DNA from: Halicephalobus mephisto
Taxonomy: Eukaryota > Nematoda > Chromadorea > Rhabditida > Panagrolaimidae
Reading direction: 5' to 3'
Assembly: GCA_009193035.1 (NCBI GenBank)
Contig: SWDT01000086.1
Location: forward strand, 370,368 to 434,367
Length of the DNA: 64,000 nt
Part shown: piece by piece, positions 40,896 to 53,787 of the stretch
Layout: every line of letters starts with the position of its first letter
How positions within the stretch are numbered: the first letter of the stretch is position 1
Translations under genes and position numbers: made by a program
The notes under the pieces: model-generated
What the model saw: the letters and a program-made list of their open reading frames with translations, nothing else
What the model was told of the DNA's origin: nothing
The model's database searches: none

Positions 40896-43800
40896 TCATT
40901 TTGCGTTCTTCTTAGGTATACGAAAAGAGGTTCTAAGTCTAGTGAGGTCATCCGAAAAGATGTCCCCACTTTGAATGGCATCAATAAGTCGTTCAAATTC
41001 TCGTCCATCTCCTCCACCACCTTTGGATCTTCTTCCTTTTTTAACAAACGACTTTGCAATCGTCTGTCTCTTAATTCTTTCTTCTTCTTCTTTAACTTCC
41101 CACAGATAATGTTGACATTCAGCAAATTGGCTCAAAAATCTTGAAAATATTCCAAAGAACGAATCCGGGGAAGCTGTCATTGCATCTTCAGCAAAGAAAA
41201 CAACACAATCAGTAAACTAAAAAAACCTTTCATTTGCATAAAAATTTTAAAAATCAAACCTTTTTAACCATATCTTTGTTAATCTTTTCAAGTTCTGCAA
41301 ATTGCCGTTTAGCAGACCCAAGGAATGTTCCAACAACTTCAACAAATTTATCAATTTTCTTCAAATCAATATCCGATTTCGATTTTCTATTAGGTTCAGG
41401 AGACATCGGATCCACAACACAAGACTCCAATCCTTTTGCCGTTTTTTGAGTAGCCAATTCTTGCGAAACTTCTTTCAATGTCGCTTCAATAGATCTCAAT
41501 TCAATCTCCATTTCAGATTTATTATATTTTGCAGCTTCATATACAGGAGACAAATCTTTCCTCAACTTCATAATATCTGGGAATTTCTGTTCTAGTAATT
41601 CAACAATATAATGAAGTAAATTAGTTTCTGGACGAAGAGAATTTTTAACATCCGGAATCAAATGAAGAGATTCAATAGCAAATCCAGAAGCATCTCCATT
41701 ATGTTTAGAATGATTCAAATAATTCCCCAAAGCAAGAATTAATCCAAATAATTGTTTCAATTTTTTACTTGATTGAATAGTTGACGAAGCTTTCGACACA
41801 GCTAAAAAAAGGGAAAATTAAACAAATTTAAACAAAATAACTTACCATTTACATATAAAGTCAATTCATCAATCCTTTCTTGAAATCCTCTAATCGCATT
41901 CAAACATCTTAATCTTTGTTCATATCTAGGAATTTTCCCAACTTCATAAAAATATCTATCACCTAATGCAAGAACAGATGCATTACCATGTTTTTCTACA
42001 ACTTCAGACAATAACATTAATTCATCACTTGTAGGAATATATTTCAACATTTGTTCAATCATATCTTTTGGAATTTTTCCTTTTTCATCCATAGACATAA
42101 CTGCCATTTTAATTTCCTTATAATTAAGTTTCAATTTAGACAACATAATAGTACAATTCTGCGCTCTTCTAGCTTCAAGTACAGATACAGTAGTCGGCTC
42201 CTTAATTCTTCTTAATGTCATTGAATTTTCATGTTCTTTCCCAGATGCAAAACAATGGCCAAAATGTGCGAGATCAATAGATTTGTACAATTTTTCATCA
42301 TCCATTTTTTCCCAAATAGTTCCTGGTATTTTATTAGCAGGAATTTTCTTCCAATTAAGTACTTTCAATGGCTGCATAGGTTTAGGAACATTCTTCGTCT
42401 TATTTTGATTCAAATTCAATTTTCCACCTGCTTTAAGAGATGCAACGGAAGGAGGAGGTAATGGAGGAGGCATAGGAGGTTTAACTTGAGGAATACTAGA
42501 TACAGAAGGGGCTAAAGGTGGAGTTTGACATGGATCAGAAGGATTAGAACTAGTTTCAGAATTTCTTGAATAACTACTTAACGAAACTCCATCTTGAATA
42601 TCAGCAATTCTGTTTTCCAATTCCAAGACACGTTTCCTTTCATTGTCAAGTTCAGTTTGAAGTTGATGATACTCCTTTTCCAATTTGTCATATTCTTGTT
42701 GAGTTCGTAATCTTGACAAAACTTCATCCATATCAAATTTCAATGGCTGAATAGAAAACTGAGGATCAGCATCAGTAGCTAATGGTCCCATCGACGTCTG
42801 TAAACTCAATTGCTGAAGAATTACATCAAACAACTTCCACAAAGGAGCATATTTCTCATTTCCAGGAACCATTAATAAATGTTGTAACAATGAAATCAAA
42901 TGAGGTAGAGCTGTCGTCTTGTCTAATCGTCTTCCAAGAGCTTCAGCAAGACCAACCGGAGAATCCAATTCAACCGGACTAGACGCTCCAGAATCAATAC
43001 TACTAAAATTACTCATCAATTAATTATATCCAAAAATCTTATAGCATATTTACATCATAGCCCTAGACAGAAAAATCAATGTGTCACTTGCAATAAATTT
43101 CGAATCACAGATATGATAAGCACAATCAATTCCAATCTAAACTTCCGTCATAAGAATCAAAAATATGTACCATTTCGCAATCAAATTATCTACCAAAAAC
43201 AATATTTAAAAATTATCTCTAATTTTCCACATAACTACTAAATTCAATATTCCAATTCAATTTTCGCCTCTATTCCTATTTTAAATATTTTTATAACCAT
43301 ATCGCAGTCACAGTTCCAAAAACGTTCCACTATCTTAATTACAGTATTTTCTACAAATTTTAAAAAATTCAAAACAAACCTTGCCATCTCTTGCTCATCT
43401 TCTTGTCTCATCATTTCAAAAAGATCAAAATGATCTTCTAAAGCTGATCCATGAGTATCTCTCAAACAATCGATAGCTTCTTGGATTCCCAACATCAAAA
43501 GTTCACATCTCAAATGAATTCGAAATTCAAGTGAATGCTGAAAAAACCATTTATAAAAACAACAAAAAAACTACATCTTTCTTAATTTAAATGAACCATT
43601 TTTCCCTTCGTCGAGACAACTATTTTTAAAACAACAAAGAAATCTAAAAAAGAACATACAAAACTTTAAATTCTTACGCTTACTGTTTAAAGAGAACAAT
43701 CGTAACATGTCTCAAATAACCATGAATTTTTTCAGATGATTTTTTCAAAAAAATGTGGACATTATGAATCAACAAAAATTTGACCAAAAGGCAAACTCAC

Positions 43801-46800
43801 ATGGATCCAAATCGCCAGATTTTTCAAAATTGACAATATCGATTTACAAAACATTGTAAACAAAGAAATATAAAAAGACTTCATCCAAAATAAGATTTAT
43901 CTTTTTAATCAAAAAAAAAGGTTCTTAAGAATTTAGAAAAACTCCCAAAACATAATAAATCAAGCTCTTCCGAACGGTCATTGCAGTAAATCGTTCAAAA
44001 ATCACCATTTCTTTCAACAATAACAAAAAAGTCAAGGTCTCATTATCTCCAAAAATACAAAGCACTTAAAATCAAATTAACAGACTAAAATTCATATTTA
44101 AACCAAGGCAAAAGGTCAAGTTCAAAAATTCAAAAGAAACATATTCAAAAGTAAATCCAAAATGACCTTGTTCCATGATTGAAGACTATGTGACAAGTTG
44201 CCTCTTTTCCCCATTAAAAAATTCAAAAAATATTATCTCTTTTAAAAAACCAACCTCAGCAGGACCAGATCTAAAAAGAGCATTCACTAAGCTCATCAAT
44301 GCAACACGAACTCTTTCAGAATCTCGGTCGCTCGAACCGTGTTCTCTAAAAAAATTTTTCCTTTCATATATAAAAACCTTTAAGAAATATCCTTACCTAT
44401 GTAAATCGTCTACAAGTCTTTGGAATCTTGTCCTTTCACCTAGCAATTTCCTCGCTTCAGTTAAAGCTTCTAAAACAGCTCGATGTCCTCCTTCCGGAGT
44501 CAGGCATAATCCAGAAAGAATTTCCAATGTAACAATCTGAAAAGTCATAATTTCGTCAACCATAAAAAAATATTTAGAGAACTCAAAACTGAGTGACAAC
44601 CGACACGATTAGGGCGGTAATCAAAGTTATCAATTCTAATACAAACTTTGAATAGCAAAAACAATCCTTAATTTTTGGATCATGTTACCTCAATCCAAAA
44701 AAAACTCTACTTTCAATTTTCAAAAACAATAAATTTACATAACATCACAATCAAAATTAAAAAAACTAGTGTTCGATGGATCCAGGCACTTTAAAATCGC
44801 AATTTATTTTCCGATTTAACTTCTCGTTTCTATCCCACGTCAACAACCGACTGACCACTTGATTCTGAATACTCCACACATAAAAACTTTCTGAAAATCC
44901 GTTATTCGCTTTTTCCCAAATTTTGCGCATCTTTTAGTTTTTTCGAAAACTTGAAAATGAAAAATAAAACCCCTGATCCACGCAATTTAAAAAAACTGAA
45001 AGAACAAAAATCCCTTTCTTCAAATAACCCAAAAAGAATATAAATCAACCGTTTCCACAAAGCATAATCATAATACTGTAAAAAACTACATAAAAAGATA
45101 AACATAAAAAAACCCGCATTTGATCAACTCTACAGTTATCTTACAGAGTTCTAGCCGTCACCATAGGTGTAAATCTGGACCTGTTCAATTTCCAGCGACC
45201 GGAAAAAATTCGGACTAGATTCCTCACTTGCAGCCTTTTTTGAACAAAAAAGCGCAGTTTTGCGAGTGAACAAGTTAGCATCCTACCTGGCTTATCTAAT
45301 CCTTTCCTGACTAAGTTTTGCATTTCAGTGGAACAGTTCCTTACAAAAAAAACTCTTTCGAAACACTTCTCTATACAAAACCTATATTCAAAAAAAACCC
45401 ATCATTTAAAAAGTACAAAATAAACAAAATTCTCGTCTAATACATATTATTAGAAGTGTAACAGGACCTCCGACTGCGCAGTCCAAAGTCAAGGCCATAA
45501 ACTTGCTACTGATGAACGAGAAAGAGATTATCCTATGCAAATGATTCTTTTATGGGTTGTTGTTCTCTCCAGATGGATTTACGACGATAAGTTTCTAACC
45601 AAGATTTAAAAATATCATTTCAAAATCCAAAAATCCGCATTGAGAAATTTCTTCAATATGAATATTTAAAATCCCTCAAAAACCAAAATAGCTTTTGCAA
45701 CGATTCGAAAATCACAATTTCGCAATTAATTTTTCCAATAAATTTTATATCCAAAACCTCCCAAACCAAGATCATACAAGGTACAAAAACTGTCCCCTCC
45801 CGTATATCGACTATTATATATAAACCTCCGCACAAATTTCAAAAACTACCATAATATTCCACCAAACACTAGTTATTTTCCTTATAAAATAAAACTTACT
45901 TTTGTTCGATAATAACAAATATCGAGTGAAGCAGTAATGGCAAATAAGACTTCTTTATTTTCCAAGACAATGGCTCTAGCTGTCTGAAATTCGGAACTTG
46001 TTAGGTTTCTTTCGTCCAATATTTGAACTATCAAGAGATCAAATAACAATCACACCGCTTTAAGGTTCCAAAGATATAAATAATGCAATGAAAACTGATA
46101 TTCACGCTTGCCAATTCGTTACAACAGCAAGACCCAATTGTTTTAGCAAAAAATTTCCGCATGCAATAATAAAAAATTAAAAATCGCAATCTTTACAATT
46201 GCTTCTTGCGCAAATGGCTTTTTTCCATGTCAAATGAACATAAATGGTCAATTTGATATATTGTCAAGAAATAAAACTAACCGTTGAATTAAGTAGAGCT
46301 CTGAGAGCGGTCAAAATAGGAAAAGCGATTTTGCCTGCTTCTCGACGACGAGCTTCATTCAAAAGACATACAAGTAGCTCAATTCCGCCAAGATCAAGAA
46401 ATTCTTGTACAAAACTAAAACAATTCTATTAAGAAAATATACAATAAAATCCCAAACCTAAATGATTCTGTTCTTAACGAAATAGATAGAGCTTCCAATG
46501 CTTGAGTTAACAACGGCCAATCAAATTTTTCTGGAAAATTCTGTGAAAACTCAATCAATTTCGAAATAATCGAAGAACAACTTTGTTTATTTTGCAATTT
46601 ATCCTGTAATTTACATATTACTATTAATCATAAATATGAAATACTCACTCTTCGATTAGATTGTTCTATAATCATTAACCATTTCTTCTCAGCCGTTTGT
46701 TCAGCAAGTTGCTTTTGTTTTTCTGTCGACAAGTCCAGTTCCTCCTTAATCCAAGATTACTCTAAAAAACCTCCTAATAAACCTTACCAAAAGCTGAGCA

Positions 46801-47045
46801 AAGGCCATTTCTAGTTTTTCTGGATCTGGTAATTTTGCTGGATCTAGATTCAAATAACTAATACCATATTCAGAACCAGGGTATCCAGATGACGAAGCTC
46901 CATCAAATCTATCTTCTGGACTACACATCCAATTTATCGTTGGTCTACCTGATTCTTTCGATTTTCTTCTTTTATCTGGAGGATTTTTCTCAGAAGTCAG
47001 CTTATTAAAACAGCTCCATGCTTTATCCACAAACGAATCTATCAT
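40896..47045 (-). CDS. daam-1: DAAM-family formin
   Basis: Eleven exons on the minus strand: 47045-46788, 46744-46649, 46603-46458, 46414-46282, 45983-45900, 44536-44397, 44345-44255, 43537-43380, 43002-41846, 41801-41260 and 41216-40896. All phases close to 1041 residues. DAAM formins are Rho/Dishevelled-linked actin nucleators. The GBD/FH3 part (about 60-430) shows EELDLS...[33 protein letters not shown] and [13 protein letters not shown], all close to DAAM. A coiled coil (about 430-500) and a very short FH1 ([10 protein letters not shown], about 520-550) precede the FH2 domain (about 580-960: [56 protein letters not shown]). The C-terminal DAD is [15 protein letters not shown] with a basic tail (RIPKKNAK). 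An acceptor just before the ATG (TTTTCCTAAAA reversed) suggests a 5' UTR exon or trans-splice site. A 1.3-kb intron separates exons 5 and 6. Confidence 0.96.
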
Positions 47046-50000
47046 TTTCCTAAAAAATAAAATTTAAAAAATGATTCATCACCCAACATTAAAAAACTAG
47101 AATGACGGATTATCAAAAGTTACATAATCTACTAGTCCTAAAACATTCGAAAGTTAAAACTGACCAAATCCCTAATCCATAAAACAAAAATCAATTTGAT
47201 AAAAAACAAATTCCTAAATTCTCACGACGCGATAAATTTAAAAAACTGAATTATTCGTCAAGTACCAAAAACAAAGACTACTCAGCTTTTGGAATTTAAA
47301 AACTGTACAAACAATGTCAAGGTAATCTTCTAGCTTTAATCGACAATCAATCCAAAAAATTTTTAAGAATCAAAAACAGTTATTGTCCAAAGAATTGTCG
47401 AAAACCCCAAAAGTCACAAGATTCCAAAATTATATCAATTTAGTCAAACAAGACAAGGCAAACTGAAACAAAATCGTCCACAAACATGAATAATTTCAGT
47501 CCCAATTCTCGATCTAAAGTCGATAAGACTGTCTTCATGTTTCTCATTTTAGAATGGATGTCAACAAAGCTGAAAAAACGATAAAAACGCCGATTTTTGT
47601 AGAACTTCATAAATTTTCCAAAAAAATAAGTTTAACCCAAGACGAAGACACTAATCCTACTTTTAGAATTCCACATCTCAAAAAACCCCAAAAAATTTCC
47701 AGAAATAAACTTAAACAAAAACCACCAATTTCCGCAAAATACTTTAGTAACTTTAATTTAGAAAATAACAATAAACAAATTGTCTACTGTAGAATCTCAT
47801 ATGTCAAAAAACTCCAAACAACAATATTAGCCCAATAAACCAACGTTACAGCTATCAATTTCCACGAAATTCACCACATCAAAACAGCGAATCAACAAAT
47901 GACCATTAAACCACCTGATTTTTGTGGACCTTCATATATCAAAATATTTTTAAAAATAAGCTTTGTCCAAAAAATAAACACTAATCTTATTTTTACAAAG
48001 CTTCATAAATAAAAACCTCCCAAAATCTAATTTATTAAATAACTATTAACCTTATAAAATCAAACCAAAAAATAATCATCAACTTTTTTAACTATTTCAA
48101 AAACTCCTAAACTTTAACCAATCAAACAATAACCTTGTCTATTTTTGCAAAATCCTATATATCAAAACCCTTTTAACAACTACTTTAGCACAGCGAATGA
48201 GCACTTCACGAGCACCTAAAAAGAAAATTACACAATTTGCGGTCGACTCGAGGTGAAATTCACACCTATTGACGTGGATTCAAATAACCAACTTGCTTCT
48301 TCCTTTCAGGGATAATTTGAGCCAGTTCGCGTTTTACTTCAGGTTATACGATCAGCGTGATCGTGAATGTACAAAACCAAAAAAGTAAAAAATCTATTTT
48401 AACCATTTTAGACTAATCTATGATCGTAAAGACTATAAAAGAGCTGGACAAGGAAATAATCCGGACCCATAGGAAAAGACAGGAAAACACAAGCGGCTTT
48501 TTGACAGCGAGACCGATCAAAACGGAAAAAATGTCAAATTTAACTTCAATATGGGCAACAGGAGTTCAAGGAATCTGGTTTGTTTGCTTGGGGGGATTGC
48601 TTGTTCTATCGCTGACCATGTTGCAAGCACACTCAAAATCCTCAAGACGGGTCAAAGCTTATTGGGAATCTTGAAAAAAGCACTTTGCGGGAAGAGAAAC
48701 CTAGCGAAAGCGAGAAGGTTTTTGCTTCAAAAAAGTTCAAGCCTGTTTCTAGGATTAAATTACAACTAAAAAAATTAAAAATTACAACTCTGTGTAGAGC
48801 AAAAATTTTCCGACAATTATAGTATTGTAAAAAAACTAGAAATGCGTTCTGTCACGAAATTTTAGACAATTCTAAAAATATACAATTATAGAATTCAAAA
48901 ATAAAACATGTCATGATATGGTTTCAATATGGATTTTTGGGGAATTTAAGAACTATATTAGGGAGAAATTAATTTCGTCAAGAAATAATCCTAACACAGA
49001 TTTTTGGGATTTTTTAGAAATTTATAGAATTCAACTTAGACAACTTTGGAAATTTTAAATAAGCTCTGGAAAATCTTAGGAATTTATAAGATTCTAGAAG
49101 CCTTCAGAAGCTTCAATGAGATTCTGGAAAACTTCAAAACTGTCCGAAAATTCCTTAAATTCTAAAGCATACTGTAAATTTTCACAAGGATTTAAGTCTA
49201 AAAATCCCAAAAATATTAAAAAACACTGTACAAAATTTTCAGAAAATTGAGAATCTTTTACAAAATTTAAAAAGCATTTACACGAGATCCTAAAAACGTC
49301 CAGAAGCTTTCACTGGATTCTGAAATATTTTTGCTAATAAGAACTTATTGAAAAGGGTCTCGGGGAATCAAAAAGCAGATTTTTTCGGAAGAAAATGTAC
49401 TCAATGGATGAACGAGAACGCTGACCGGTTGTGCAAGCTCTGGCCAGTTCCTGAATCCATTAGTCTTGGCTTCCGCGCAAAGCAGATCATGACCGCTCGG
49501 GAGGGACAACAATCGTTACAGTTATCATCCAGAAAAGTCAATATGCATGTGGGAAGGTGACGATCTTATATTGGATTCGGGCACACTTCGATTACGGACC
49601 TGAACTGTCGCATTTCCGTGGGACAAGTAATCTTCAAGTATAAGACTGGAATAAGATAAACCCATCAATCAGGAATCGCTCATCACCAAAAGACAAGTTC
49701 GAAAAAGATGAAATTTTACAATAATTTCGAAAAAGACGAGTTTTTATGCAAAAAATACCGAAAAAATTGAATCTTTATATAAAAACATCAAAAGAAATGA
49801 ATTCCTACATAAAAAACATTAAAGGATTTTTACAAAATAATTTTAAAAAAGATAAATTTCCATATAAAAATTCAACATAAATTCGGAAAAATTAAGGTTT
49901 CATATAAAAACTCAAAAAACACGGATTTTACACTAAACTTCTAAAAACACGGATTTTTATGCAAAATAAGTCCGAAAAGGATGGAAGGTTACATTAAAAA

Positions 50001-50449
50001 TCTCAAAGGACAATTTCGAAAAAGTCGAATTTTTATATAAAACCGAAATTGAGAACAATAGTAGACTAGTTTGAAAATTGGCGTCGAACACGATCATTGA
50101 CCGAAAAAAGACACATGGATCCGTTTTTTGTAACGGATACGGATAATTCTAGTCCGGACTAGGGACGATTTTATCGGTCCGACCTTCCTGGCCAGGGTCG
50201 ATAATCGGAAACGACAAATTGGTTCAATCAAGAAGAAAAAACAAAAACGGGGCAACGACTCGAATAAAAGACCGCTTTGCATAAATTAATCCCGAAAATA
50301 TTCAACAAAAAAAATTAGACAAGTTTCGTCGATGAAAAAACAAAAGATTTAGGGAATTACACGAAAAATAAAAACATCGACCGGTTACTGGTTGCAAAAA
50401 CAAGGTCCCACAGCGATTCCCTGAATGGCAGTCAGGTACGGTACTGGCG

Positions 50450-51000
50450 GGAGTTTGAAATTAAATTTTTTATGCAAGTTACCTAAAATTTATTTAAATT
50501 ACGTTTTTCTTTGGAATTTTGCATGTTTTTTTTAAATTAGAGAAATGCATATTTAAATAAAGAGAATTAAAATTATTTCAATTTAATTGCAGGTTTTAGA
50601 CAAGTCAGGATCAACTAGGTAAACTCTGCGCCGGCTTTGGGATATCCGTTCGCGCAATTGGTCTTCTGAAAAATAAAATCCCGAAACGACTACTTGAATA
50701 AAAATGTAATTACATCATTAGCGATAATTTAAAATGGATTTTAATTTTTTAAAATTACCTAAAATTTGTTTAAATTACGTTTTTCGAAATTTTTCTTTAA
50801 AATTAAAGAAATATATATATTGCGAAAAATGCAATCAAGTTACACATGATCGGCCATAGAATTTCGGTTAGGTTTATGGCGACTTAAGGAGATCCGTTGA
50901 CGCGATCGAGGAGGAAAACCCACTGGAGCAGATCAGAATGAGGCAATTCCGGAGATTGGGATTATAACCCTTACTGAAATTGCGAAAACAGGAAAAGTGG
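50450..51000. repeat. Diverged tandem duplication, about 275 bases
   Basis: Two consecutive blocks share the order: TTACCTAAAATTT.TTTAAATTACGTTTTTC, an AAATTAxAGAAATxxATAT segment, GCAxTCAAG/CAAGTCAGGATCA, then GG(C/A)...GGxGATATCCGTTxxCGCGA. The second half of each block is GC-rich compared with the flanks. Confidence 0.55.
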
Positions 51001-51514
51001 GTACTTGATTTATTTAAAATAAACCAAAAGCGATTTTAAAAAAGTCAAATTTTATTTTTTTGAGTGATTTTTGAACAAAAAAATCATCGAAATTTCGTTT
51101 TTGCGGAAAATTCGGATTTTGGATCCTTCGAATCAGGCTTCCGGTTGGTAAAAATAAAAATAAACCCAGCTGGAAGTCCTAAATTTAAGCCCGAAATTCG
51201 AATTTGAAAGAAAATTAATCCTTTTTAGTTTTTTAAAAATCCAGATTTTTGTAAATTTTTTTCACGGAGATTTGGACCAGATCCGACAGGATTAAAAATG
51301 ACTTTTACAACCCAAAAAAGTAGATTTAGGAACTTTGAAATCATTTGAAATAAAAAAAGTCAAAAATTCGGGGTTAGTGCGAAAAGTAGGCAAATCTCTG
51401 GATTAGGGTCGGGTCCACCGATATCCCAAGCCATAAACGACTCGATTTAAACTCCAAAACCACACTATTGTAGAAAATAGAAACAAGTTTTTCCAAGAAA
51501 TCGTCCCGACTAGA

Positions 51515-51800
51515 AAGTTCAAAAAATATTCAAATTTAAGCTTTTTAAAAAAATTCAAAAATTTTTCAAATTTAAATTTTTTAAAAAAGTTCAAAAATTT
51601 TTCAAATTTAAATTTTTTAAAAAAGTTCGAAAATTTTAAAAATTTAAATTTTTTAAAAAAGTTCAAAAAATATTCAAATTTAAATTTTTTAAAAAAGTTC
51701 AAAAAATATTCAAATTTAAGCTTTTTAAAAAAGTTCAAAAATTTTTTAAATTTAAATTTTTTAAAAAAGTTCAAAAATTTTTCAAATCAAAGCTTTTTAA
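51515..51800. repeat. AT minisatellite, 45-base unit
   Basis: About six units of 45 bases with AAAAGTTCAAAAATTTTTCA and AATTTAAATTTTTTAA. The unit is a multiple of three, so a long open frame (51403-51774, minus) results, reading FLNFFKKFKFE repeats; it is not a gene. Confidence 0.9.
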
Positions 51801-53034
51801 AAATTTCTGAAATTTTTAAAAATTCTAAAAACTTTCAAAAATCGGACAAAAATTAAAAATTAAATTTTCTAAAATTGTCCCAACTGGAAAGTTTGAAAAT
51901 TTTTAAAATTCGAAATTTAGAAAAATATTTAACTTTTTCAAAACTCAAAAATTAAAAATTAAATTTTTTAAAATTCGAAATTTTAGGACTTTTCAGAATT
52001 TTCTGGAAGATTCTGGAAACTTCCACAAATTCCGGTAAAAAGTAAAAACAAGTTTTTTCACGAAATTGTTTCAACTGGAAAATTGGAATCTTTTAAAAAC
52101 TTCTGAAAATTGGGATTTTCGATGATTTTCCAAATTTTCAAGAAGTTTTTAAAGATTTTAATGAAAATTACAAAAAAATTTTGTCACGAAATGGTTTCGA
52201 CACGAATTTCCGGAACTAGTTAGAAACTTCCAAAATTCTGTGTTTTTTTAATTCTAAAATTTTTTAAAAATCAAAAATTTTTCAAAATTCTAAAATTTTT
52301 TAAAAATCAAAAATTTTTCAAAATTCTAAAATTTTTTTAAAAATCTAAAATTTTTCAAAATTCTAAAATTTTTTAAAAATCAAAAATAAATTTAACAAAA
52401 AAATGGTCCCGACACGAATTTCTAAAAACTTCTAAAATTTATATATTTTAATAATTTCGAAATTTTTCAGTTTTTAATAATTTCGATTTTTGGAATTTTT
52501 ATAGAATTATATTAAAAACGATTTTTTTTAATTTCGAAATTTTATTAAATTTTTAAAATTCTTTAAAAATAAAAAAATCTCGAAATTTTAGAAAATTATA
52601 AAAAATAATAAAATTGGAAAAATTTTGGAAAATTTTAAAAATTATGAAATTTTAAAAATTATGAAATTTAAAAATTTCGGAATTTTAAAAATTATGAAAT
52701 TTTAAGAATTTCGGAATTTCAGTGGATTCTGGAAGATTCTAAAGACCTTCACCGAATTCCATTTTTCAAGTGGAAAATCTCGACAAAAACAATGGGACAG
52801 TTTTATTGTCCAAAAAAGCGGCCTTGACTCGTCCGAACGAGGGGCTTGATTCCGAAGCAGACTACCTTCAGCCGTAAAAATATAGAATTAATTTCTTCCG
52901 AATTCTGAATTTAGGAGGAAACTTGGAACAAAAAAATCTGGAAGGTCGTTTCGTGGGATTAAAATTTTATTTTTCAATTTTAATTTAAAAATTGTAATTA
53001 AAATTTGAAAAAAAAATAAAAATTTAATGAAATT

Positions 53035-53360
53035 TTGAAAAATGGTCTCGACACGAAAACTCAAAATTTTCCAGTTAGGACCAGAAAGTGTAAAAATTTA
53101 TTTTTATATGATTTTAGAAAATTATAAAATCATATTTCTTTGAAAAAATAAGAATTTTATCAAAAAATAACAAAAAAATGGTCTCGACACGAAAATTCAG
53201 AATTTTCCAGTTAGGACCAGGAAGTGCAAAAATTTATTTTTATATGATTTTAGAAAACTATAAAACCATATTTTCATAAAAGCTAATATTTTATCAAAAA
53301 ATAACAAAAAAATGGTCTCGACACGAAAACTCAGAATTTTCCAGTTAGGACCGAAAATCT
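53035..53360. repeat. CGACACGAAAACTC-type tandem repeat, locus 2
   Basis: Three units of about 135 bases (AATGGTCTCGACACGAAAAC, TTTTCCAGTTAGGACCAG, TATATGATTTTAGAAAA). They are homologous to 33705-34025, 19 kb away. Shorter relatives continue to about 53630 as GGTCCCGACACGAATTT. Confidence 0.85.
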
Positions 53361-53787
53361 GAAATTAAGCATTTATATAGTTTTAGAAATGGGTTTTGAA
53401 GTAATTTCTTAACAAAAATGATTTCTAATCATATAACCATAAAAATTAAAAATTAACTTTTTCACGAAAATGGTCCCGACACGAATTTTGGAAATTCTTC
53501 CTATTATAAAAATCAAAAACGAACATCATTACGAAATCGTCCCAACGTGAATTTTTAATCTTAATTAAGAATTATAGAAATTAAAAATTAACTTTTTCCA
53601 CGAAAATGGTCCCGACACGAATTTCCAGATTTTTTGAAAAGCGCGAAGTGGGTCTTTGGCGTAAGGAGCCGGATGCCAGACGTATTTCCAAACGTCGTTA
53701 TCTCTTGTTCATCTCGTTGTTTTCTCGAACAATTTCCCAATCACTGAGTGAGATAAAATTTTTTATTTTTTTCAAAAAACTTCAAAG

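Larger units (their letters stand above)
47046..53787. other. Long gene-poor divergent spacer
   Basis: 6.7 kb between the starts of DAAM (minus) and the coiled-coil gene (plus). Mostly AT-rich, but with GC-richer islands at about 48190-48770, 49340-49680, 50050-50290, 50385-50450, 50590-50690, 50870-51000, 52780-52880 and 53630-53750. None gives a convincing gene. The island at 53630-53750 is the probable promoter/5' UTR of the gene at 53788. Islands nearer 48 kb could be enhancers or 5' exons. The open frame 48420-48674 encodes a possible small protein with one hydrophobic segment (WFVCLGGLLVLSLTML) but lacks any other support. Confidence 0.5.

Noticed and set aside
51403..51774. 123-codon minus-strand open frame reading FLNFFKKFKFE repeats
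   Set aside because: It is the translation of a 45-base AT minisatellite whose unit is a multiple of three. There are no splice or start signals and no normal protein composition.
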